IMG/VR virus record: IMGVR_UViG_3300048111_000030
Location: 1-31,736 of that record
Reading direction: 5' to 3' (one strand)
Length of the DNA: 31,736 nucleotides
From: a virus
Positions within the stretch are counted from its first letter, which is position 1, and every line of letters begins with the position of its first letter. Positions 1 through 8,481 of this stretch are shown here, in pieces. Both the position numbers and the translations under genes were made by a program. The notes beneath the pieces were generated by a model. It did not search any database. It saw only the letters and a list, made by a program, of their open reading frames with translations, and was not told the origin of the DNA.

Positions 1-2
1 AA

Positions 3-1547
3 GTAGACACTTCCGTTACAGACCCAGACACTGGCGAAGAAGTTATAGCTACACAGCCAGAACAGGTACAGACTGAGCAAGAACTACCCGCTGGCCCTGA
101 AGATGCACAAGAACCTATAGAAGTTGACCCCCTTGATCCTGTTAAAGATGAAGAAGGAGACACTGGTGGTGGTAGCGGTGGCGGCGCTGGCGGTGGCGGT
201 GGTGGCGGCGGCGGTGGAGCCAGTGAAGCTCAAGCAGCAGCTCAAGCCGAAGCAGCAGCAGAGGCTCAATTATCGGAAGAAGAACAAGCAGCCGTAGAAG
301 CACAAGCAGCAGCAATAGCTGAAGCAGCTCAAGCAGCAGCAGAACAAGCAGCCGCCGAACAAGCAGCAGCAGAAACTGTTAGTGGCGATGGCGCGCAAGA
401 GGGTGGAGGGACTTATGAGGGTATCGTTTTAACAGAGACGGGTAGTCTAGGCAGAGAGATGACTTGGGATGATAGGCAAATATATGAAGACATCACCACT
501 GTTGAAAACCAGTCTGAAGGCGCGGTATGGGGAGAAACAGGTACATATACTGTTGTTGTAGATGGTATAAGATTTGACATTAATTGGGATAACCGTACTT
601 GGACAGGTAGGGGAAGAGTAGAAGCTCAAGAAACACCACCAACAGAGACTACTGATCCTGTTGATGATGATGATTCTGTTGTTATTCTTGGTGATGATTT
701 TGATGATTTTGATGATTTTGATGATGATCCTGTTATAGATACTACTGATACTGTTGTAGATACTACTGATACTGTTGTAGATACTACTGATACTGTTATA
801 GACACTACTGATACTGTTATAGACACTACTGATACTGTTATAGACACTACTGATACTGTTATAGACACTACTGATACTGTTGTAGATACTACTGATACTG
901 TTATAGACACTACTGATACTGTTATAGACACTACTGATACTGTTATAGACACTACTGATACTGTTATAGACACTACTGATACTGTTGTAGATACTACTGA
1001 TACTGATCCTGTAGATACTCGTAATGGCAATGATGGAGCAGATGGAGTAGATGGAGTAGATGGCAATGATGGAGCAGATGGAGCAGATGGAGCAGATGGA
1101 GCAGATGGAGCAGATGGAGTAGATGGAGTAGATGGAGTAGATGGTCAGCAAGGTCAGCAAGGTGAGCAAGGTCAGCAAGGTGAGCAAGGTCAACAAGGTG
1201 AGCAAGGTGAGCAAGGTCAACAAGGTCAACAAGGTCAACAAGGTGAGCAAGGTCAACAAGGTGAGCAAGGTCAGCAAGGTCAACAAGGCGTTCAAGGAAT
1301 TGCAGGACAATCAGCCACACGCACCACAGACTCCTTGTTTGCAGACATGTTACAGTTAGAAACTCAAGTAGGCTCTACACAAGAACTTCTACCTTTTAGT
1401 GGAATGTCTACACCTACAAGACCTGTTTATAATACACCACAAGTCAACCCTATACAGCAGTTTTTACAACAACAAGAAGCACAACGGTTACGCAATATGC
1501 CTCAGAGAATGCTAACCAACAATCAACGTTTAAAAAGGTTTGAATAA
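3..1547 (+). CDS. Collagen-like, repeat-rich tail/fibre protein, 5' truncated by the window edge
   Basis: The reading frame is open from the first complete codon to the TAA at 1545-1547, about 514 aa. The ATG at 459 is internal, so the true start lies outside the window. Regions in order: an acidic segment, a Gly/Ser linker (nt ~165-220), an Ala/Gln/Glu-rich probable coiled coil (~225-380), a short globular piece (~450-630), Asp-Phe repeats (~690-728), 13 tandem copies of V(V/I)DTTDT (732-1004), 32 Gly-X-Y triplets (1026-1313) and an ordinary C-terminal tail rich in Gln. Gly-X-Y runs in phage proteins usually form collagen-like trimeric shafts. The gene sits directly before the head-tail adaptor. 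A trimeric fibre, spike or adhesion role is inferred; no receptor-binding domain is recognisable. Confidence 0.7.
   Translation, partial: VDTSVTDPDTGEEVIATQPEQVQTEQELPAGPEDAQEPIEVDPLDPVKDEEGDTGGGSGGGAGGGGGGGGGGASEAQAAAQAEAAAEAQLSEEEQAAVEAQAAAIAEAAQAAAEQAAAEQAAAETVSGDGAQEGGGTYEGIVLTETGSLGREMTWDDRQIYEDITTVENQSEGAVWGETGTYTVVVDGIRFDINWDNRTWTGRGRVEAQETPPTETTDPVDDDDSVVILGDDFDDFDDFDDDPVIDTTDTVVDTTDTVVDTTDTVIDTTDTVIDTTDTVIDTTDTVIDTTDTVVDTTDTVIDTTDTVIDTTDTVIDTTDTVIDTTDTVVDTTDTDPVDTRNGNDGADGVDGVDGNDGADGADGADGADGADGVDGVDGVDGQQGQQGEQGQQGEQGQQGEQGEQGQQGQQGQQGEQGQQGEQGQQGQQGVQGIAGQSATRTTDSLFADMLQLETQVGSTQELLPFSGMSTPTRPVYNTPQVNPIQQFLQQQEAQRLRNMPQRMLTNNQRLKRFE
732..1004 (+). repeat. 21-bp tandem repeat, 13 units
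   Basis: Thirteen in-frame 21-bp units encode V-V/I-D-T-T-D-T. Two main variants alternate: gttgtagat-type (V) and gttatagac-type (I). The blocks 774-878 and 879-983 are identical 105-bp higher-order units, each one V unit followed by four I units. This points to recent block duplication by slippage or recombination. Copy number may vary between isolates. Confidence 0.95.
1026..1313 (+). repeat. 9-bp Gly-X-Y (collagen-like) repeat tract
   Basis: Thirty-two consecutive glycine-led triplets. The first 13 are G(N/A/V)D and the rest mainly GQQ or GEQ. The DNA is near-identical at the 9-bp level. The change from Asp-rich to Gln/Glu-rich triplets at about nt 1143 marks two separately amplified sub-blocks. 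Confidence 0.93.
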
Positions 1548-1549
1548 TA

Positions 1550-2194
1550 ATGACATACTTACAATTAGTTAACAGCGTATTGCGAAGACTGCGGGAGGAT
1601 GAAGTAACCACTGTTGGTCAGAACTCATACTCTAAACTTATAGGTGAGTTTGTCAATGATGCTAAACGAACAGTAGAAGATGCTTACGATTGGACTGCTT
1701 TGCGTACTACCATTACAGTTACTACTTCTGACTCTTCTTATAACTATTCTTTAACTGGCTCACAGAATAAAACAAAACTGTTGTCTGTTAATAATGATAC
1801 ACAAAAAACTGAGATGCAGTACCGTGGCACTGCTTGGATGAATAATGCTTATTTAATCGCCACACCACCTACAGGAGTCCCGCAGTTCTACAACTTTAAA
1901 GGAGTAGATACTAACGGAGATACTACTGTTGATCTGTATCCTAAACCTAACGGTGTGTATAACTTAGACTTTAATGTTGTTCAACGTACAGCAGACTTTA
2001 CAGAAGATTCAACATCTTTAGTTATTCCTTCGTCACCTGTTATACAAATAGCCACTGCATTAGGCGCGAGAGAGCGTGGAGAGACTGGTGGCACATCAGC
2101 AGCAGAACTGTTTGCACTGGCAGATAATACACTAGCTGATGCTATTGCTATGGACGCTGCTCAACATCCTGAAGAAACTATCTGGTATTCTTAA
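1550..2194 (+). CDS. Head-tail adaptor (tail tubular protein A / gp11-like)
   Basis: A 214-aa protein, close in size to T7 gp11 (about 196 aa). The N-terminus is helical, with NSVLRRLREDEV followed by a DAKRTVEDAYDW segment, a pattern I associate with podovirus connector proteins that join portal to nozzle. The C-terminal half is mixed beta (FNFKGVDTNGD region) ending in a helix. The ATG follows the preceding TAA by two bases and the next gene starts directly after its stop, so it is tightly coupled to the nozzle gene. The function rests on position, size and recalled pattern, without a distinct catalytic motif. Confidence 0.55.
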   Translation: MTYLQLVNSVLRRLREDEVTTVGQNSYSKLIGEFVNDAKRTVEDAYDWTALRTTITVTTSDSSYNYSLTGSQNKTKLLSVNNDTQKTEMQYRGTAWMNNAYLIATPPTGVPQFYNFKGVDTNGDTTVDLYPKPNGVYNLDFNVVQRTADFTEDSTSLVIPSSPVIQIATALGARERGETGGTSAAELFALADNTLADAIAMDAAQHPEETIWYS

Positions 2195-3736
2195 ATGGCA
2201 CAAAAACTACAGAACATTACCGTAGCAGCCCCCGGATTTTTTGGGCTGAACACTATGGATTCTCCTATAGGACTTAACCCGTCCTTTGCAGCTATTGCTG
2301 ACAACTGTGTTATTGACCAGTACGGTAGAGTAGGCGCTCGTAAGGGTTGGTCTGCTGTATCCTCTAATGGGCCTTCTGTACTAGGAAGCAGTAGAGGCAT
2401 AGAAGCTGTACATGAGTTTGTTGCCAGAGACGGCACTAAAACAATATTCTCTGCTGGGAACAATAAGATATTTACAGGGACTACCACACTTACTGAAGTG
2501 ACTCTACCTGTTGGTTATACTGTCACAGCTAATAACTGGAAGATAGTTACTTTTAACAATGATGTTTATTTTTCTCAGCGAGAACACGTTACATTAAAGA
2601 GTGTTGCGGGAAGTACAACACTTATAGAATCAAAAGACGGAACTCACTATGCGCCACAAGCTAATGAAGTTTTAGCTGCTTATGGTCGTTTATGGGCTGC
2701 TGACGTATCAAATAATAACTATACTGTATATTGGTCTGATCTTTTAGACGGAAGCAACTGGCATGGCGGTAGCTCAGGATCGTTAGACTTAACATTAGTA
2801 TGGCCTACAGGTTTTGATCAAATAGTTTCTTTAGCGGGTCATAATGGATTCTTAATTATTTTTGGTAAGAAATCTATAGTCATATACTCAGGTGCTGATA
2901 CGCCTAGTGCAGACACTGCTGTGTTTAAACTACAAGATACTGTAGAAGGTGTAGGCTGTGTAGCTCGTGACTCAGTACAGCATACAGGCACGGACATTAT
3001 ATTTTTATCAGACTCTGGTGTACGTAGTTTTGGTAGGACTGTACAAGAAAAGTCTATGCCTATGCGTGACATTAGTAAAAATGTTCGCAACGATATTACC
3101 AATGCTATATTTGCTCAAACAAGTCCTATCAAGTCTGTTTACAGCGAAGACGAGGCGTTTTATCTTTTAGCTTTTAGTGAAAGTAATCTTGTGTATTGCT
3201 TTGATATGCGTGGCCCTATTGATGAGTCAGGAGCGCATCGTGTTACTACGTGGACAGCTGTTGATCCTTTGTCTTTTGCTGTGTTAGAAGATAAAAGCAT
3301 TTACATAGGTAAAGACTCAGGCATTGTTAAATATACAGGATATTTAGACGGTACAGTTTCTTATCAGTTAAGTTACTTTAGTAATCCTTTAGACTTTGGA
3401 AGTGCAGCTAACTTAAAGTTTTTAAAAAAGTTTAACTTGACGTTAATTAGTAGCCCTACTACAGCAGTTACACTAAACTGGGGATATGACTACACAGATT
3501 CTTATACTAAACAAGCATTTAATTTTTCAGGCACAGTAGCCAATATTGCGGAGTATGGAACAAGTGAGTACAACACTACTGCTGAATATACAAAAGGCAC
3601 TTTAATACAAACCCCCAAAGTAAATTCTTCTGGTAGTGGTGAAGTAGTCACTATTGGTATCGAAGCTCAAATAAACAGTTCAGAATTTTCTATTCAAAAA
3701 ATTGACATACACGCTCTATTAGGGAGACTTATCTAA
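2195..3736 (+). CDS. Tail nozzle / tail tubular protein B-like (DNA stabilisation) protein
   Basis: A 513-aa, mostly beta protein. The N-terminus (GFFGLNTMDSPIGLNPSFA, then NCVIDQYGRVGARKGW) is the pattern seen in short-tail nozzle or stabilisation proteins, where it is followed by repeated beta-propeller-like strands with W, Y and aromatic-Asp turns. It would form the distal tail tube that holds packaged DNA. The start codon abuts the adaptor stop at 2192-2194. Together with the adaptor it completes a short non-contractile tail, which supports podovirus morphology. Confidence 0.6.
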   Translation: MAQKLQNITVAAPGFFGLNTMDSPIGLNPSFAAIADNCVIDQYGRVGARKGWSAVSSNGPSVLGSSRGIEAVHEFVARDGTKTIFSAGNNKIFTGTTTLTEVTLPVGYTVTANNWKIVTFNNDVYFSQREHVTLKSVAGSTTLIESKDGTHYAPQANEVLAAYGRLWAADVSNNNYTVYWSDLLDGSNWHGGSSGSLDLTLVWPTGFDQIVSLAGHNGFLIIFGKKSIVIYSGADTPSADTAVFKLQDTVEGVGCVARDSVQHTGTDIIFLSDSGVRSFGRTVQEKSMPMRDISKNVRNDITNAIFAQTSPIKSVYSEDEAFYLLAFSESNLVYCFDMRGPIDESGAHRVTTWTAVDPLSFAVLEDKSIYIGKDSGIVKYTGYLDGTVSYQLSYFSNPLDFGSAANLKFLKKFNLTLISSPTTAVTLNWGYDYTDSYTKQAFNFSGTVANIAEYGTSEYNTTAEYTKGTLIQTPKVNSSGSGEVVTIGIEAQINSSEFSIQKIDIHALLGRLI

Positions 3737-3786
3737 TGCACAACTATTTTAAAATTATTACCAACTTTTTAAGGGGGTCTAACTAA
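3736..3786 (+). CDS. Possible 16-aa leader ORF between nozzle and internal protein genes
   Basis: An ATG overlapping the nozzle stop by one base opens a 16-codon frame (MHNYFKIITNFLRGSN) whose TAA overlaps the next ATG by one base. It contains the GGGGG stretch that would serve as SD for the following gene. It could be a coupling leader or chance; length alone cannot decide. Confidence 0.2.
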   Translation: MHNYFKIITNFLRGSN

Positions 3787-4709
3787 TGAGCGAATTTCTT
3801 GATAATTATGGAGACTTGCTAAGTGGATTACTAGGAGCAGGGGGAGCTTACGCCCTACAAGATGAAAATATTAAAAGTTTACAGCAGTTAGGTAATACAG
3901 CACAAACAGGCATGGGAGCTCTAGCTACAACAGCAGGAACTGACACAGAGTTCAAGCCCTACACTGTTACCGGATTAGGCAAAGTAGGTACTACGGCTGA
4001 AGGTGGTTTTGACATCACACTGTCTCCAGAGCAACTAGCCCAACAGACGGCTTTACAGGCTTCAGCAGATACTTTATTCGGTCAGGTAGGTACAGACCCT
4101 GCTTTAGCACAAGCGGCACTATACGAGCAAATGAGAGCCGTACAGCGTCCTGAAGAAGAACGTCAGCGTTTACAGTTAGAAGAGCGTATGCTGTCACAAG
4201 GGCGCTCAGGACTAGGCTCTTCTCTTTACGGTGGTTCTTCTCCTGAGTTGCTGGCTCAAGAAACTGCACGACAGGAAGCTATGGCTCGCGCTAACTTAAG
4301 TGCGCGTCAGCAGTCAATGCTTGAACAAGCTCAATCTGCTGAACTGGGCGGTATGCTACAGGCCGCAGGTTATGAACCACAACAACAAGCGTTGTCTCTG
4401 TTGGAAGCTAGTAGAATACCTGCTGGATTTGCAGACGTTGGTCGTAGAACAGGTACAGAGCTGTCTTCACAGCTAAACAGAGCTGGTTTAGAAGCTAAAT
4501 TACAAGCTTCAGACTTAACAAGCCGTTTACAACTACAACAAGGCGAAGGTCTTTTAGAGGCTCTCTTAGGTCAACAACCATCTGCATTAGATAAAGCTAG
4601 AATTGCAGAGATATATGCTGGACTTCCGGGCGGCGCTCCTGAGACGGGTGGTGGTGGTTTACTAGAAAGTCTTCTTGACTTATTTAAAAAAGATAAAGAT
4701 GGAGGGTGA
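3786..4709 (+). CDS. Putative internal virion protein A (307 aa)
   Basis: A 307-aa, Ala/Gln/Leu-rich, largely helical protein. It starts with a short hydrophobic segment (LLSGLLGAGGAYAL, residues ~10-24). The middle carries long amphipathic helices (PEEERQRLQLEERMLSQG and following) and the Gly-rich tail ends with KKDKDGG. No enzyme motif is visible. The position between nozzle and the large internal proteins matches the gp14-like ejection protein of T7-type phages. SD-like AAGGGGG lies about 9 nt upstream. Function is inferred from composition and order. Confidence 0.5.
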   Translation: MSEFLDNYGDLLSGLLGAGGAYALQDENIKSLQQLGNTAQTGMGALATTAGTDTEFKPYTVTGLGKVGTTAEGGFDITLSPEQLAQQTALQASADTLFGQVGTDPALAQAALYEQMRAVQRPEEERQRLQLEERMLSQGRSGLGSSLYGGSSPELLAQETARQEAMARANLSARQQSMLEQAQSAELGGMLQAAGYEPQQQALSLLEASRIPAGFADVGRRTGTELSSQLNRAGLEAKLQASDLTSRLQLQQGEGLLEALLGQQPSALDKARIAEIYAGLPGGAPETGGGGLLESLLDLFKKDKDGG

Positions 4710-4715
4710 GATTAA

Positions 4716-5426
4716 ATGGCTAGGCAAAATTTATTAGGACTCCTTACTGGAGTACAAAACACACAGCAGCCTATTTCTGCAACGAACCCACAAGACTGGC
4801 GTATGCAGTTTGGACAACGACAGTCAGAAAAGATGAACCAGAGATTGCGTGGACTTACAGGCAAAATGTCTACACAAGAGACGATAGGTGCTGGTTTAGG
4901 ACAGCTAGACCCCAATAAGCCTGAGGATTTAAAAACAATAGCAAATTTACAACGATCTGCTGGTGACTTGGCTGGTGCTGCTAAAACTGCCGCTGTTTAT
5001 CGACAAGTTGAACAAGATAAAGCAATAAGAGCCACGCTAATTAAACGAGCAAAAACTTTAGACATGCCAGACGTTCAAGAGTTTTTAGTTAACGGTGGTG
5101 ATATTGGCGCTGCTACTACTATACTATTTAGACAGCCAAAAGCTATTGATAAACCTTCAGACGCAGGATTAAGTGACAATGAAATTGAATTGTATGATGC
5201 AGTCTTAAGTAAAATAGACCCTAAAGAATCAGACAATATTCCGTTTAATCAATTAAGTAGTGCGGATAAAAGAATAATTTTCCAAAGAGCAGAAGAAGCC
5301 GTATCAAAAGCAAGGGATGAAGGACGTACCTTAACTAGAGAGCAAGCATTAAGACAAGTTCTAAAACAACCCTTGCCTGAAGAAACGACAGGCGATAAGT
5401 TTGCAAACAATTTCATTATAAAGTGA
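4716..5426 (+). CDS. Putative internal virion protein B (236 aa)
   Basis: A 236-aa helical protein starting MARQNLLGLLTGVQ, with a clear GGAGGG SD 9 nt upstream. It is rich in Gln, Lys and Ala. Residues ~70-110 (DPNKPEDLKTIANLQRSAG) look like a helical repeat of the kind used in virion core proteins. No catalytic motif is seen. It sits 7 bases after the 307-aa gene and 8 bases before the 1015-aa gene, so it belongs to the same ejection/core module. It could instead be a small tail chaperone. Confidence 0.45.
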   Translation: MARQNLLGLLTGVQNTQQPISATNPQDWRMQFGQRQSEKMNQRLRGLTGKMSTQETIGAGLGQLDPNKPEDLKTIANLQRSAGDLAGAAKTAAVYRQVEQDKAIRATLIKRAKTLDMPDVQEFLVNGGDIGAATTILFRQPKAIDKPSDAGLSDNEIELYDAVLSKIDPKESDNIPFNQLSSADKRIIFQRAEEAVSKARDEGRTLTREQALRQVLKQPLPEETTGDKFANNFIIK

Positions 5427-5433
5427 GATAAGC

Positions 5434-8400
5434 ATGGCACTTAATCCTAACCCTCGTAGTGGTGTTAATAGAAGTATTAATCCCGACCCGCAGCCTAAAG
5501 GTTTTAATCCGCGCATGGCAGCGGTGGCTAAGTCTCAAGAAGAACAAAAACAGTCTCGTGCAGAAGAAGTTATAGAAGAAGAACGTAAAGCTATAGCCGC
5601 ACGTACTACTAAAGAAGGTAGGGCTTTAACTTTAGAAGAGATTAAAAAGTCTCCTTTCTTAATTGAAAATGGTATTCTTGCTGGAGACAGAGTAAAAGGA
5701 AACGAAATTATCCGTGTTTACTCTAGTCCTGAAGACGCTCAACTAGGCGGTAAACTTATTACTCAAGAAGATATTGATAACTCTAAGTTCCTACAAGATA
5801 ACAATGTTGGCGTAGGCTCTCGTGTATTTGGAGATACTATAATAGACTCAGGTGCTGCTAACTCATGGAAGCAGTGGCGTTATTCCGTTGACAAAGACGA
5901 GAAGCCTCTTGAACGTGCCAGTAATATTCTTGAGACGTACTTTCCCTTTCGTCAGTTTAAGCGTTTAACAGCAGGCCGTCCTCACTACTTAGCAGGACAA
6001 GATCATCTTGTAGATTATGCAGAGCCTGATGAACTGTTTGAAGTTGAAGGCTACATGGATATGACTCCTGACCAAAGAAGACAGGCTAGACTTCTTCAGA
6101 GAGATAGAGCATTACAAGAACGCTATGGTCATTTCTTTGTAGAGGACGAGACAAGTGTCGCTGCTGTTAGTGGTGTGTTTATGAACCAAGCAACTGATCT
6201 GACAGCAGCTATAGCTATGGGACGTACTGTTGTACAACAAGGACTTAGAGGTGCTGCTTTATTTGGTGGTATGTCAGCCCTTGAAGATTTATCAGAGGAA
6301 GGTGTTGTTGATACTAAGAAAGCTGCAAAGATGGCCGCAGCAGGTATGGTGTTAATACCCGGTCTTGGTTGGGTAAGTAAACAAATAACCAATAAAGTAG
6401 CCGCTAAGAAAGCTGATACACTAGTGGAGAAGGCACAGGCTGAACTAGACATTGCAGTGGCTGATGGTGTAGCTCCTGACAATCCTTGGCAGATTCTTAA
6501 AGACGCAGGGTTAAACGCTCAGGAAGTAGGCGTGGCTCTTGAGCAAACAGGTAAAAGATTAAACGTACACAGGTCTGCAACCAATGCAGCTAAAGCAGTA
6601 GACAAGGCCTTAGTAGAAGACAGTGCTGTCAGCCGTCAGTACATGGAAGGTTTAGATAGATTAGCAGGAATCTTAAGCACTCAGGTTAGGAACATTGATG
6701 AAGGAGTATTCGGACGTTTAAGACATACTGAATATAGTATGGCTAGTAGAACTTATGCTAAAACAGCGCAGGTAGAACCTTTCCTCATAAGCCTACAGTC
6801 TGCTCCTAAGAATATTAAGAATCAAATATCTAAGGCTTTGTACAACGCACGTTTTGATGAAGCTACTAAGCTGATGAAAAACGTAAGTCCAACAATGGCT
6901 CGTGAGTTTACTGATACAGTAGTTCCTTTGCTGAAGGACTTAGGTAAAGAACTGCGAGAAAACGGGCGTAGCTTTGAGTTAATTGAAAACTACTTTCCTC
7001 GTCTTGTTAAAGATTACCGTGGGCTACGTAAAAATTTAGGAGCAGAATACCAAGGTATAATCTCTGAGCAATTACGTAAGGCTGAGAAACTTAAAGGCAG
7101 AAACTTAAAACCTTATGAAAAAGATAAAGTAATTGAAGGTACGTTACGTGGGTATCGACATGACGGTAAAGGCAAGCCTTCCTTTGCCCAACAGCGTCAA
7201 CTAACTCTGACAGATTCTAACTTACCTTACTATGCAGAACCTGAAGAAGCACTGTCAATGTACATACGTAAGGCTGTTAACGACATTGAAGTAAGTAAGT
7301 TTTTTAAAGGGTCTACGCAAAAGACTAATGATGGTGTTATAGATGTCGATCAGTCTGTTAATAAGTATGTAGAAAACTTGATTAAAACTAAAAAGCTTAC
7401 TCCTGACGAGCAAGACAAATTAGTTGAATTGCTAAAGGCTAGGTTTGTAGGCGGTGAACAGTCTGCTAGTAAACTTAACGCTACTGTTAAAGACTTAGGA
7501 TACATGGGTACTATTGCTAACCCTTTCTCAGCAATCACTCAGCTTGCAGACCCTGCTATCTCATCTTCTTTACACGGCTTACGTAATACTATTGCCTCAA
7601 TGTTTGGTACTAAAGAGTTAAGTATTATAGACCTTGGTTTAGATAGAGTGGCTGCTGAACTCACTAACGCTGACCCTCGTACAACGTCTCGTTTGCTTGA
7701 CAAAGCAATGAGACTAAGTTTATTTAAGTGGACAGACAAACTAGGTAAAGAAACTTTAATAAATGCTGCCTTTAAACAAGCTAAGGGTCAGGTACGTACA
7801 GCTAAAGGAGAAGCAGCCTTTAGGAAAAAACACGGCGGCGTATATGGTGACGAAATTGATTCTTTAGTTAGTGACCTTAAAGCAGGGGATATAACAGAGA
7901 ATGTCAAGCTATTTGCTTTCAACGCTCTTTCAGATGTTCAACCTATTTCTTTAAGTGAAATGCCTCCTGTATATCTGGAAAACCCTAATGGGCGTATTCT
8001 ATTTATGCTCAAGTCTTTTACTCTAAAGCAGTACGATATAGTACGTAGAAACATTGTACAAGAATGGAACAAAGGCAACAAAGTAACAGCTGCTAAGAAT
8101 GCTGCTTTACTAGGAACCTATTTAAGCGTAGCTAACACAGGCACTGGAGTAGTAAAAGACATTATGAAAGGCAGAGAGGTTGATCCTGAAGAACTGCCTG
8201 ATAGAGCAATGTGGTCGTTGTTAGGTGTCTTTGGTTTTGGTAAGTATGCTACAGAAAAATATCTAAGCAGGGGAGACGCTACTGGATTCATAAGCAACAT
8301 GGTAACTCCTGCTGCTCCTATTATTAATGCTGCTTTCTCAGGTGTTATTGAACTTACTGAAGATGATCCTGACTTTGAGAAGCTAGTTAAACCTGTTCCT

Positions 8401-8481
8401 GTAGTTGGTGAAATAGTTTATAGCCACATGTTAGGTGGGGCAGAAGAATACAACAGAGACAAACTATTAGGTAAGAAATAA
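5434..8481 (+). CDS. Large internal virion (ejection) protein, 1015 aa
   Basis: The largest gene in the window and mostly helical. The N-terminus is charged and disordered-looking. Hydrophobic Ala/Gly-rich segments occur at residues ~248-275 and ~297-316, and another near the C-terminus (~950-975). T7-type phages carry one or two very large internal proteins (gp15, gp16) that leave the capsid first and span the cell envelope; length, composition and position agree with that role. I see no lytic transglycosylase or peptidase signature, so any wall-degrading activity must lie elsewhere. The stop overlaps the next ATG by one base. Confidence 0.6.
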   Translation: MALNPNPRSGVNRSINPDPQPKGFNPRMAAVAKSQEEQKQSRAEEVIEEERKAIAARTTKEGRALTLEEIKKSPFLIENGILAGDRVKGNEIIRVYSSPEDAQLGGKLITQEDIDNSKFLQDNNVGVGSRVFGDTIIDSGAANSWKQWRYSVDKDEKPLERASNILETYFPFRQFKRLTAGRPHYLAGQDHLVDYAEPDELFEVEGYMDMTPDQRRQARLLQRDRALQERYGHFFVEDETSVAAVSGVFMNQATDLTAAIAMGRTVVQQGLRGAALFGGMSALEDLSEEGVVDTKKAAKMAAAGMVLIPGLGWVSKQITNKVAAKKADTLVEKAQAELDIAVADGVAPDNPWQILKDAGLNAQEVGVALEQTGKRLNVHRSATNAAKAVDKALVEDSAVSRQYMEGLDRLAGILSTQVRNIDEGVFGRLRHTEYSMASRTYAKTAQVEPFLISLQSAPKNIKNQISKALYNARFDEATKLMKNVSPTMAREFTDTVVPLLKDLGKELRENGRSFELIENYFPRLVKDYRGLRKNLGAEYQGIISEQLRKAEKLKGRNLKPYEKDKVIEGTLRGYRHDGKGKPSFAQQRQLTLTDSNLPYYAEPEEALSMYIRKAVNDIEVSKFFKGSTQKTNDGVIDVDQSVNKYVENLIKTKKLTPDEQDKLVELLKARFVGGEQSASKLNATVKDLGYMGTIANPFSAITQLADPAISSSLHGLRNTIASMFGTKELSIIDLGLDRVAAELTNADPRTTSRLLDKAMRLSLFKWTDKLGKETLINAAFKQAKGQVRTAKGEAAFRKKHGGVYGDEIDSLVSDLKAGDITENVKLFAFNALSDVQPISLSEMPPVYLENPNGRILFMLKSFTLKQYDIVRRNIVQEWNKGNKVTAAKNAALLGTYLSVANTGTGVVKDIMKGREVDPEELPDRAMWSLLGVFGFGKYATEKYLSRGDATGFISNMVTPAAPIINAAFSGVIELTEDDPDFEKLVKPVPVVGEIVYSHMLGGAEEYNRDKLLGKK

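Noticed and set aside
732-1004. CRISPR array
   Set aside because: The repeats are directly tandem, in frame, with no spacers.
447-1320. Long minus-strand open frames across the repeat region
   Set aside because: They arise because the 21-bp and 9-bp repeats contain no stops in several frames. Their products are monotonous (LLT, NSISSVY, HLLHLL) and they lack ribosome-binding sites; the plus-strand frame is continuous with ordinary protein on both sides.
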